Shown: piece after piece, positions 7,683 to 15,295 of the stretch | Position numbering within the stretch: position 1 is the first letter of the stretch | Layout: each line of letters begins with the position of its first letter | Assembly (NCBI GenBank): GCA_035654135.1 | Contig: DASRXN010000053.1 | Location: forward strand, 1-36,405 | DNA: 36,405 nucleotides | From: Fen-999 sp035654135 | GTDB taxonomy: Bacteria > Pseudomonadota > Gammaproteobacteria > Burkholderiales > Rhodocyclaceae | Reading direction: 5' to 3' | The notes under the pieces: generated by a model | The model's database searches: none | Told to the model about the DNA's origin: nothing | Seen by the model: only the letters and a program-made list of their open reading frames with translations | Position numbers and translations under genes: made by a program

Positions 7683-7698
7683 CGCAACGCAAGCGCCA
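7683..7698 (-). promoter_or_regulatory. Sigma-54 (-24/-12) promoter for the YeiH operon
   Basis: On the minus strand the sequence reads TGGCGCTTGCGTTGCG. This matches the sigma-54 consensus TGGCACG-N4-TTGC with exactly ten bases between the invariant GG and GC. The start point should fall near 7673, leaving a leader of about 96 nt before the YeiH ATG. The gene directly upstream encodes a sigma-54 activator. Confidence 0.72.
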
Positions 7699-7714
7699 TG
7701 CGTGTTGCGTTGCG
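7683..7714. promoter_or_regulatory. Perfect 10-bp inverted repeat overlapping the YeiH sigma-54 promoter
   Basis: CGCAACGCAA (7683-7692) and TTGCGTTGCG (7705-7714) are exact inverted copies separated by 12 bp. One arm is the promoter's -12 region itself. Such a site fits a repressor or a promoter-proximal regulator better than a classical enhancer, which normally lies 70-200 bp upstream. TTGCG/CGCAA half-sites also occur upstream of the SulP sigma-54 promoter. Confidence 0.5.
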
Positions 7715-7731
7715 GTATCCCGATGGCGGCT

Positions 7732-9087
7732 TCACCGATGGGGAGCTAGTATTTTCAACTTGCGCCATAGCGAACTGCGGTTGATGCCGAGTACCTGCGC
7801 CGCCGCGCTTTGGTTGCCGCCGACCTGATCCAGCACCCACCAGATGTAGGCGGCCCCGTGCTCTTCCAGCGTCGGCATGCGGCCTTCCTTGAGAGCCGGC
7901 GCCGGGAAGTCGCTGGCCGCGAAATGCGCGGGCAGGTCTTCGAGTTCGAGCACGTTACCGCGCGCCACCGCGATGCCGCGTTCGATGATGTTTTCCAATT
8001 CGCGCACGTTTCCGGGGAAGATGTGGTGCCGCAGGCGCTCCAGCACCGCCGGTGCCACCGTGAGACTCGCACCCGTTTCCAGCGCATGCTTGCGCAGGAA
8101 GTGCTGCACCAGCAGCGGAATGTCGTCGGGCCGTTGGGCCAGCGGCGGAATGTGCAGGGAGATGACGTTGAGGCGGAAGTAGAGGTCCTGGCGCAGCATG
8201 CCGTTGGCGACGGCTTTCAGCACGTCGCGGTTGGTGGCCGCGACGAAGCGGACGTCGATCTTGACCGGCGTCGTCGCGCCGAGCCGCAGGACTTCGCGCT
8301 CCTGGATCACGCGCAGCAGCTTGACCTGCATCTCTGGCGGCATCTCGGTAATTTCGTCGAGGAACAGCGTGCCGCCGGAAGCGGCCTCGATCAGGCCTTT
8401 GCGCGCCGAGCTGGCGCCGGTGAAGGCTTCGCGTTCGTGGCCGAATAGTTCGTTGGCGAACAGTTCCTTGTTGAAGGCACCGCAATTGACGGCGATCAGC
8501 GGCCCCTTGCGGCGGTTGCTGTGCTCGTGCAGGTAGGCCACCAGCAGTTCCTTGCCCGTGCCGCTCTCGCCGGTGACCAGCACGTTGCTGTCGGTCGGCG
8601 CGACCTGGCGGGCCAGATCGAGCACGCGCTGCGTGGCGGCGTCCTGGGTGACGATACGCACCTGGCCGCGGTAACTGGCGATCTCCTCGCGCAGGCGCCG
8701 GTTCTCGCGTCGCAGCGCCACCTTCTCCACCGCTTCGGCGACCACCTTGCGCACCTCGTCGAAATGGAAGGGCTTGGCCACGTAATGGAACGCGCCATTC
8801 TTCATCGCGTCCACGGCGCCTTCCGTAGTCGCGAAGCCGGTGATGACGATCACTTCCGTTTCTGGCTGCCGCGCCTTGGCGGCCTTTAGCAGCGCCATGC
8901 CGTCGATGCGTTCCATGCGCAAGTCCGTGAGGAGCAGATCGAAGGACTGCTTGTCGATCATCGCCAGTCCTTCTGGACCGGAGAATGCGACCGATACGTC
9001 ATAGCCTGCTCGGGTCATGACGTGGGCAAGATTGCGGGCGGCGATTTCCTCGTCGTCGACGACCAGAATGCGTGTACTGGCAGCCAT
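7732..9087 (-). CDS. NtrC-family sigma-54-dependent response regulator
   Basis: The 451-residue protein has a receiver domain (1-120, phosphate site Asp55), an AAA+ sigma-54 interaction domain with Walker A GESGTGK (173-179) and Walker B GGTLFLDE (238-245), and a Fis-type helix-turn-helix at about 424-445. It should bind enhancer DNA and open sigma-54 promoters when phosphorylated. The sigma-54 contact loop reads EAFTGA (220-225) rather than the usual GAFTGA. I chose the ATG at 9087, two bases after the kinase stop, over the TTG at 9093. The two sigma-54 promoters on either side of this gene pair are its likely targets. Confidence 0.95.
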   Translation of the reverse strand: MAASTRILVVDDEEIAARNLAHVMTRAGYDVSVAFSGPEGLAMIDKQSFDLLLTDLRMERIDGMALLKAAKARQPETEVIVITGFATTEGAVDAMKNGAFHYVAKPFHFDEVRKVVAEAVEKVALRRENRRLREEIASYRGQVRIVTQDAATQRVLDLARQVAPTDSNVLVTGESGTGKELLVAYLHEHSNRRKGPLIAVNCGAFNKELFANELFGHEREAFTGASSARKGLIEAASGGTLFLDEITEMPPEMQVKLLRVIQEREVLRLGATTPVKIDVRFVAATNRDVLKAVANGMLRQDLYFRLNVISLHIPPLAQRPDDIPLLVQHFLRKHALETGASLTVAPAVLERLRHHIFPGNVRELENIIERGIAVARGNVLELEDLPAHFAASDFPAPALKEGRMPTLEEHGAAYIWWVLDQVGGNQSAAAQVLGINRSSLWRKLKILAPHR

Positions 9088-9089
9088 GG

Positions 9090-10544
9090 TCAATGTCCCA
9101 GAGCCATTCGTAAGGGCAGGCGGATGACAACGCGCGTGCCTTCACCGGGCCGGCTCGTCAGGCTGATGCAGCCACCATGTTCGTCGACGATGCGATAGAC
9201 GATGTACAGGCCGAGGCCCATGCCCTTACCGATGTCTTTTGTAGTGAAGAAGGGATCGAATATGCGTGGCAGCACATCGGCAGGAATGCCGTGGCCTGCG
9301 TCGACCACGACGATCTCGACGTAGGGCATGCCGTGACACGGCAATAGCGCCGGATCGGCTGGCTGTACTGCTTCTACTGCGTGGTGTGCAGCGGCGATAC
9401 TGATGCGCCCGTTTGGATCGCTGGCTTGGATGGCGTTGGCGATCAGGTTGAGCAGGGCTTGCTGTAGCCGCTGGCGGTCGGCGTGCACGCGCAGTTCCTC
9501 GGCAATATCGATGTCCACGACCAGGGTCGGCGGCAGGTTCGACTTGAGAAAGCGCAGCGTTTGTTGCACGAGGTCGCGCAGGGCGATGGTTTCGCCTGCG
9601 AATGGCCGGTCGCGCGCAAAGTCGAGCAGCGAGCGCACGATGTTGCGCGCCCGGATGCTTTGCTCGTCGATCTGCCGCAGCATGCCGCGTTCGCTTTCGG
9701 GGACCATCGGATCTTCCAGCAGGATCTGGCACGACGACCAGATATTGGAAATCGGGTTGTTCAATTCATGCGCGACACCCGAGACCATGGTGCCCATGGC
9801 GGCCAGCTTTTCCGAGCGCAGCAGATGCTTCTGCCGTAACTCCAGGTCGTGTAGCAGTGCGTTGAAGGCGTTGACGATCGCGACGATTTCCCGGTCGTCG
9901 CTGGGTTTCGCGAGAGCGGCCTGCCCTCCGTTACCCAAGGTATTGACGCTTCGCTCCAGGGTCTGCAAGGGCCTGACGACGCGCCGCGCCAGCGCTTGAC
10001 CGACCGCAATCGTCAGCAGTGCGACGGCAATGACGGCGCCGATCAGGATGGCTCGAAAGGAGGCGAGCGAAGATCGCACGTACTGGCGCTCCGCCTCGAC
10101 GATGGTCTCTGCACCAGCAACCAGACGTTGCCCGGCGGCGCGCACTTGTGGTTCGAGTGCCTCTTGATCGTTCGAGGCAGCGCCGGCGTAGGCATCGATC
10201 AGGCGTCGGTAGGCAGAAAGTTCGTCGCGCAGAGTGACCTGTGCCTGGAGCGTGCCGACGCCGGTGGATTGGCGATCGAGCAATGCGACCATTTGCTCGC
10301 ATTGGTGTGCGTTCTCGACTAAGTCGGCCGCTTGGCCGTGCAGGAAATAATTGCGCTCGAAGCGGCGGATCTCCAGGGCTGTATCGAAGAATTCGGCGAC
10401 CCGTTCGCCAAGCAGGATCTTCTCTTCGAGCAGACGCAATTCCCCGACGGCAAAGGCTGACAGCGCCAAGGCGATGAGGGCAATGGCGATGTAGGCGACG
10501 CCAATCTTGCGCCGCAAGGAGGGGACTACGCCGAACAGCTTCAT
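9090..10544 (-). CDS. Membrane sensor histidine kinase, partner of the sigma-54 regulator
   Basis: The 484-residue kinase has two membrane helices (about 14-34 and 164-184) around a helical periplasmic sensor of about 130 residues with no recognised ligand motif, then a HAMP linker (about 185-238), the phospho-acceptor box SGVAHELNNP with His259, and an ATPase domain with the GHGIP and GKGMGLGL glycine motifs. The sensor's helical, charged character resembles four-helix-bundle small-molecule sensors. I chose the ATG at 10544 (MKLFGVVPSL) with AGG 9 nt upstream; a longer frame reaches 10676 through AT-rich DNA. Its neighbours suggest an anion signal. Confidence 0.92.
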   Translation of the reverse strand: MKLFGVVPSLRRKIGVAYIAIALIALALSAFAVGELRLLEEKILLGERVAEFFDTALEIRRFERNYFLHGQAADLVENAHQCEQMVALLDRQSTGVGTLQAQVTLRDELSAYRRLIDAYAGAASNDQEALEPQVRAAGQRLVAGAETIVEAERQYVRSSLASFRAILIGAVIAVALLTIAVGQALARRVVRPLQTLERSVNTLGNGGQAALAKPSDDREIVAIVNAFNALLHDLELRQKHLLRSEKLAAMGTMVSGVAHELNNPISNIWSSCQILLEDPMVPESERGMLRQIDEQSIRARNIVRSLLDFARDRPFAGETIALRDLVQQTLRFLKSNLPPTLVVDIDIAEELRVHADRQRLQQALLNLIANAIQASDPNGRISIAAAHHAVEAVQPADPALLPCHGMPYVEIVVVDAGHGIPADVLPRIFDPFFTTKDIGKGMGLGLYIVYRIVDEHGGCISLTSRPGEGTRVVIRLPLRMALGH

Positions 10545-10748
10545 CTGATTGCCTGTAATCAATATGTCGTATTTTGCATCAATAGCGATGCGTATTGCAA
10601 CATCCATAGAAAATACAATAAAAACATATAGATATATTATCTTCTGGTGACTTGGTCTTGTTTTGGTGTGATGCAATTTGCGTCTAACAAAGTCTGTTCA
10701 TCGCAAGAAGGTTCTAAGTAATGTTATTAAAACAAGCAGATAGGATGT
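10545..10748. other. AT-rich divergent intergenic region upstream of the kinase and SulP units
   Basis: About 200 bp are clearly AT-richer than the rest of the window. The stretch must hold the leftward kinase promoter, though I see no convincing -35/-10 pair. TTGCG (10678-10682) and CGCAA (10702-10706) form an inverted pair about 70-95 bp upstream of the predicted SulP start point, a suitable place for an enhancer. Confidence 0.4.
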
Positions 10749-10765
10749 TGGCATGGAGCGTGCTT
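10749..10765 (+). promoter_or_regulatory. Sigma-54 (-24/-12) promoter for the SulP/Ehr operon
   Basis: TGGCATGGAGCGTGCTT matches TGGCACG-N4-TTGCTT at all but two positions and keeps exactly ten bases between the invariant GG and GC. The start point should be near 10775. Downstream on the same strand lie a small ORF, two SulP genes and the six-gene Ehr-like set; divergently upstream is the sigma-54 two-component pair. Confidence 0.7.
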
Positions 10766-10803
10766 ATTGGCAGTTATCCATTACGTTTATCTGGTATTGC
10801 GAC

Positions 10804-11061
10804 ATGTCATTAATCACCGATTTCCTAAAGCGTTTTTCGCGTGCAGCCGTCTTCGCCAACGAGGCCGACAACTTGGGCCAAGCCATTCACCTGATGGAAG
10901 ATCGTGCGCGCGAAGACGCCATTTTGCGTCAGGATGTTGCCGCCCATGACGGCGACGATCAAGTCGTCGCATCGAAGGATGTGCCATCGTCTCGGGGTGT
11001 CCAGGGCGGCAGCAACGGTTGGGTGACCCCGGTGCATCTCGTCATGCCGGTCACGCGTTGA
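10804..11061 (+). CDS. Possible small protein (85 residues) ahead of the first SulP gene
   Basis: I do not recognise this frame. From the ATG at 10804 (MSLITDFLKRFSRAAVF) it gives 85 residues, mostly hydrophilic and acidic in the middle, without a membrane segment. Codon third positions after about 10850 are GC-rich like those of real genes here. It lies between the predicted sigma-54 start point and the SulP gene, but has no clear ribosome site. A longer start at 10753 falls inside the promoter and is unlikely. It may be a real small gene, a leader ORF or a gene remnant. Confidence 0.35.
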   Translation: MSLITDFLKRFSRAAVFANEADNLGQAIHLMEDRAREDAILRQDVAAHDGDDQVVASKDVPSSRGVQGGSNGWVTPVHLVMPVTR

Positions 11062-11098
11062 GTCTTTCTCGACAACGATAAGAAGAGGGAGACAAGAC

Positions 11099-12856
11099 AT
11101 GGGGCTTGCCATTACTGAGTCGCCATCGCCGTCTGTGCGTCTGCTGGCGTTGCTGACTATATGGCGCCGGCTCGGCAATCGCGACACGTTGCGCTTCGAC
11201 GTCCTCGCCGGTATTACGGTTTCGCTAGTGGCGATTCCGCAATCGCTGGCGTATGCGCAACTCGCCGGTGTGCCGGCCTATTATGGGCTCTATGCTGCAC
11301 TGCTGCCCACGGTGATCGGCGCACTGTTCGGCTCGTCGGCGCAGCTATCGACGGGGCCGGTGGCTATGACGTCGCTGTTAACAGCGGCAAGCGTTGCGCC
11401 GCTGGCGGCTTCCGGTACCGAGACCTTCTATGCTTACGTGGTTCTGTTGGCGTTGATTTCCGGCCTGTTCCAGGTGGCGTTCGGTGTGCTGCGCGTCGGC
11501 GTCCTGCTGAACTTTCTGTCGCATCCCGTGTTGATGGGCTTCATCAACGCGGCCGCCCTCATCATTGGCCTGTCGCAGTTGCCTGCGTTGATTGGCATTT
11601 CTGCACGCAACTCCGAGCACTTCATGCTCGACGTCTGGAACGTACTGTCGCACATCGATACCTTGCATGAGATGTCGCTGGTGTTCGGCGTCGGCGCACT
11701 GCTGTTGCTGTTGGTGTTCAAGCGCTTCGCGCCGAAGCTGCCCGGCGTGCTGATCACGGTTGCGCTATTCACGGTGGCCAGTTTCTTCCTGCATTTCGCC
11801 GGCATGGGCGGCAAGGTCATCGGCGACATCCCCCAGGGGTTTCCCGACTTCAGCGTGCCACCGCTCGATTGGCGTGCGACCGTGTCGCTGCTGCCGGCCG
11901 GTTTCGTGATCGCCCTCATCAGCTTCATGGAGGCGATGTCAAGCTCGAAGGTCATCGCCATCAAGACCAGGCAGCCATGGGACGAGAACAAGGAATTGAT
12001 CGCCCAGGGACTGGCCAAGGTCGCCGCTGCCTTCAGTCATTCCATGCCGGTCAGCGGTTCGTTCTCGCGTTCGGCGCTCAACCTCGCTGCAGAGGCCAAG
12101 ACGCCCCTGTCGTCGCTGATTTCGGCCGCCTTCGTGCTGCTGACGTTGCTATTCCTGACCCCGCTGCTCTACCATCTGCCGAAGCCGGTGCTGGCGGCGA
12201 TTATCATGATGGCGGTGTTCGGCCTCATCAACCTCAAGGCATTGGCCAAGGCATGGCGGGCCAAGCGTGACGACGGCATTGCGGCCGTCGTCACCTTTGT
12301 GGCGACTCTGGCGTTCGCGCCCAACATCCAGAATGGCATCGTCACCGGCATCATGCTGTCGCTCGTATTGCTGCTTTACCGGATGATGCGGCCACGCATC
12401 GCGCTGCTGGGCTTGCATAGCGATTCAACCTTGCGCGACAGCGAACGTCACCACCTGCCGGAACTGCATCCGCAACTGGGCGCGCTGCGTTTCGATGGCG
12501 CCTTGCGCTTCGTGAACGTCGCCTTTTTCGAGGACGCGCTGCTGCGCCTGGAACGCGAGAATCCGCGCATGACTCACGTGCTGATCAAAGCCAGCGGCAT
12601 CAACGATCTCGATGCGTCCGGCGTCGAAATGCTGGCGAACGTGATTGCCCGTTTCAAGGCCAGCGGCATCACGCTCGTCTTCAGCGGGGTCAAGAGGCAG
12701 GTGGCCGACGTCATGGAGCGCACCGCGCTGACGCGAGCCATCGGCGCCGGCAATATTTATCCAACGGATCGTGCCGCACTCGAAGACCTGCTTGGCAGTC
12801 GACTACATCCTGCACCGACATCGGTAGTGGAACCGCTGATCTGGCAAGTCGCGTGA
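11099..12856 (+). CDS. SulP family inorganic anion transporter with STAS domain (first copy)
   Basis: SulP proteins carry sulfate, bicarbonate or similar anions, usually with Na+ or H+. This 585-residue protein has the SulP membrane domain, with the signature IPQSLAYAQLAGVPAYYGLY near residue 45 and SFSRSALN in the second half, followed by a C-terminal STAS domain (about 450-570). The STAS loop NDLDASG keeps the family Ser (Ser507). A good ribosome site (GAGGGAG) precedes the ATG. A sigma-54 promoter lies about 325 bp upstream. A second SulP gene follows 259-292 bp downstream. Sequence alone does not decide between bicarbonate and sulfate. Confidence 0.93.
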   Translation: MGLAITESPSPSVRLLALLTIWRRLGNRDTLRFDVLAGITVSLVAIPQSLAYAQLAGVPAYYGLYAALLPTVIGALFGSSAQLSTGPVAMTSLLTAASVAPLAASGTETFYAYVVLLALISGLFQVAFGVLRVGVLLNFLSHPVLMGFINAAALIIGLSQLPALIGISARNSEHFMLDVWNVLSHIDTLHEMSLVFGVGALLLLLVFKRFAPKLPGVLITVALFTVASFFLHFAGMGGKVIGDIPQGFPDFSVPPLDWRATVSLLPAGFVIALISFMEAMSSSKVIAIKTRQPWDENKELIAQGLAKVAAAFSHSMPVSGSFSRSALNLAAEAKTPLSSLISAAFVLLTLLFLTPLLYHLPKPVLAAIIMMAVFGLINLKALAKAWRAKRDDGIAAVVTFVATLAFAPNIQNGIVTGIMLSLVLLLYRMMRPRIALLGLHSDSTLRDSERHHLPELHPQLGALRFDGALRFVNVAFFEDALLRLERENPRMTHVLIKASGINDLDASGVEMLANVIARFKASGITLVFSGVKRQVADVMERTALTRAIGAGNIYPTDRAALEDLLGSRLHPAPTSVVEPLIWQVA

Positions 12857-13148
12857 CGGCCGTTTGCCGGCACAGTCTCGCCCAGACGGCTTCGAGAGTC
12901 GGCCTAGGCTATTCAGGTCGGCCAACTACGAGCTTCGCATAGCTGCGCAGCGTCTGGCGGAGGCGGTTCGCGCCGTGCCCCAGCGTTTGCTGCGACGCAA
13001 GATACGGTCGCCTGATTCGACAATAAGAAACCTATGCCGCAGGCAGGGATACCGGCTGCTAATATTGGGAGCGTCGTCAAAATTTCGTAAAGCCGGCAAT
13101 GGAACACCGTCAGTTATGGGCGATGGCTTGCACCGGCTCGGCCCGATC
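12857..13148. other. Gap between the two SulP genes
   Basis: About 290 bp hold no gene I can support. A frame open from 12864 into the second SulP gene has no SulP homology in this part. A -10-like TAATAT lies at 13060-13065 without a good -35, so a weak internal promoter is possible. I see no clear terminator, so read-through from the first SulP gene is likely. Confidence 0.4.
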
Positions 13149-15266
13149 ATGATCTCTTCATCCTTCTTGCAGCGCTTCCTGCCCTTCCTGCGCTGGTTTC
13201 CATATTCGGGTACTTTCTTTCGCGCCGATTTCATCGCCGGCCTGACCGTGGCGCTGGTGCTGGTGCCGCAGTCCATGGCTTATGCGCAGCTGGCCGGCCT
13301 GCCCCCGTACTACGGTCTTTACGCTTCCTTCCTGCCCGTGATGGTGGCGGCCCTTTGGGGCTCGTCGAACCAGCTCGGCACCGGCCCGGTGGCCGTGGCC
13401 TCGCTGCTGACGGCTTCCAGTCTGGCGCCCCTGGCGGCGCCTGGTTCGGAGCACTTCGTCACCCTGGCGATCATGCTGGCGCTGATGGTGGGTATCTTTC
13501 AGCTCGTACTAGGCGTCTTCAAACTCGGCGTCATCGTAAACTTTCTGTCGCACCCGGTCATCGTCGGCTTCACCAACGCGGCAGCGATGATCATCGGCCT
13601 GTCACAGATCAACAAGCTGATAGGCGTGCCCATCGGCCGCTCGGAGCATTTCATCCAGGACATCTGGGGCGTGGCCAAGCAGGTCGGCGACACTCACCTG
13701 CCGACGCTGATCATGGGCGTGGTGGCCATCGCCATCATGTGGGGAATCAAGAAGCTGATGCCCAGGCTGCCCGGTGTGCTGGTGGCCGTGCTGGTGACGA
13801 CGATGGCTTCCTGGCTGATGGGCTTCGAGCGCAATGCCACGGCGACCATCGAAGAGATCGCCGAGCCGGAGGCGAAGGCATTGCTGACCGAGTTTGTCCG
13901 CACCGAGACGCGCATCAAGGAAATCAACGAACAGGTCGCCGCCAAGACGGTCGAGCTGCAGGCCTTGCAGAAGCAGCACGGCGAGCATGGCCGCGAGGCG
14001 GTCACTTTCAATTACGAGGTCGAACTGCTCAAGCTCCAGCTCAAGGACCGGGAGGACGAGAACCGCCGCCGCAATCGCGCCATCCGCAGTGTCGTCTTCG
14101 AACGGGTGGAAGTCAGTGATGGCGGCACGCCGCAGTTCTTCGCCGAAGGCAAGGTGCCGGCAGGCAAGCAGGCCGACGGCAACCGCTGGCGCATCACCCG
14201 CGCCGGTGCGACCAGCAAGCTGACCGGCGGCGGCGAGGTCGTCGGCATAGTGCCCGAGGGCCTGCCCTCCGTGGGCATGCCGAAGATTTCCTGGGACATG
14301 ATCGGCAGCCTGATCTCCGCCGCCATCGTCATTTCCCTGGTCGGGTTCATGGAAGCGATTTCGATCGCCAAGGCGATCGCCGCCCGCACCAAACAACGGA
14401 TCGATCCCAACCAGGAACTGATCGGCCAGGGCCTGGCGAATCTCGTTGGCGCCATGACCAAGGCATTTCCGGTGTCAGGTTCATTCTCGCGCTCGGCGGT
14501 GAATATCAATGCCGGCGCCGTGACAGGCATGTCCTCGGTGTTCACCGGCCTGTTCGTGCTGCTCACCCTGCTGTTCCTGACGCCGCTGCTCTACCATCTG
14601 CCGCAGGCCGTGCTGGCGGCGGTGATCATCATGGCGGTGATCGGCCTGATCAACTTCCAGGCCATCAAGCACGCCTGGCATGCCAACAGGCACGACGGCA
14701 TCGCCGCCATCGTCACCTTCGTCGCCACGCTGGCCTTCGCCCCCCACCTCGACAACGGCATCATGGTCGGCGGCGGCCTGGCTGTCGGCCTCTACCTCTA
14801 TCGGACCATGTCACCGCGAGTAGCCATCCTCGGTCGCTTCCACGACGGCACGCTGCGCGACGCCAAGGTGAACAATCTGCCGGCATCGGAGATCATCACT
14901 GCCGTGCGCTTCGACGGCCGCCTCTACTTCGCCAATGTGTCCTATTTCGAGGATGCCATTCTCGAGGCGGTGTCGAACAATCCCCAGGCGCCTTACCTGC
15001 TGGTGGTGGGCGACGGCATCAACGAACTCGACGCTTCCGGCGAGGAGGTGATCCACCACCTGGTCGAGCGTCTCAACAGCATTGGTGTCGTCATGCTGTT
15101 CGCCGGTTTGAAGAAGCAGGTGATCGACGTCATGCAGGCCACCGGCTTGCGCGCGGTGATCGGCGAGCGGCGCTTCTTCGCCACCGCCGAGCAGGCGCTG
15201 GAACGCATCTATTCGCGGGCCGAGAACGTCGGTGAGGACGACGCACTGCGACGGCTGCCGGGTTGA
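13149..15266 (+). CDS. SulP family anion transporter with a ~140-residue coiled-coil insert (second copy)
   Basis: I chose the ATG at 13149 (MISSSFLQRFLPFLRWFPYS), where SulP homology starts; ATG 13116 with GGAA 11 nt upstream is the alternative. The product is 705 residues, over 100 more than the first copy. The SulP core (VPQSMAYAQLAGLPPYYGLY; SFSRSAVN) and the C-terminal STAS domain (NELDASGEE loop) are intact. The extra length is an insert at about residues 225-365, between two membrane segments: first a charged heptad-like helix rich in Glu, Lys, Gln and Arg, then a short beta-like part. The first SulP goes directly to its VIGDIPQGFP loop here; this one resumes at VVGIVPEGLP. The Ehr-like genes follow after 29 bp. 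Confidence 0.92.
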   Translation: MISSSFLQRFLPFLRWFPYSGTFFRADFIAGLTVALVLVPQSMAYAQLAGLPPYYGLYASFLPVMVAALWGSSNQLGTGPVAVASLLTASSLAPLAAPGSEHFVTLAIMLALMVGIFQLVLGVFKLGVIVNFLSHPVIVGFTNAAAMIIGLSQINKLIGVPIGRSEHFIQDIWGVAKQVGDTHLPTLIMGVVAIAIMWGIKKLMPRLPGVLVAVLVTTMASWLMGFERNATATIEEIAEPEAKALLTEFVRTETRIKEINEQVAAKTVELQALQKQHGEHGREAVTFNYEVELLKLQLKDREDENRRRNRAIRSVVFERVEVSDGGTPQFFAEGKVPAGKQADGNRWRITRAGATSKLTGGGEVVGIVPEGLPSVGMPKISWDMIGSLISAAIVISLVGFMEAISIAKAIAARTKQRIDPNQELIGQGLANLVGAMTKAFPVSGSFSRSAVNINAGAVTGMSSVFTGLFVLLTLLFLTPLLYHLPQAVLAAVIIMAVIGLINFQAIKHAWHANRHDGIAAIVTFVATLAFAPHLDNGIMVGGGLAVGLYLYRTMSPRVAILGRFHDGTLRDAKVNNLPASEIITAVRFDGRLYFANVSYFEDAILEAVSNNPQAPYLLVVGDGINELDASGEEVIHHLVERLNSIGVVMLFAGLKKQVIDVMQATGLRAVIGERRFFATAEQALERIYSRAENVGEDDALRRLPG

Positions 15267-15295
15267 TAAAATCTATCATTTAATCCACCGCAACC

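Noticed and set aside
10545..10676. Longer start of the sensor kinase at 10676
   Set aside because: The extra 44 residues come from AT-rich promoter-like DNA; the ATG at 10544 has a ribosome site and begins just before the first membrane helix.
10825..11187. Minus-strand frame of 120 residues opposite the small ORF before SulP
   Set aside because: It runs over the start and ribosome site of the SulP gene, has no ribosome site of its own and matches no family I know.
12864..13148. N-terminal extension of the second SulP by up to 95 residues
   Set aside because: The added part has no membrane helices or SulP similarity and no ribosome site at its start; SulP homology begins at the ATG at 13149 (or 13116).
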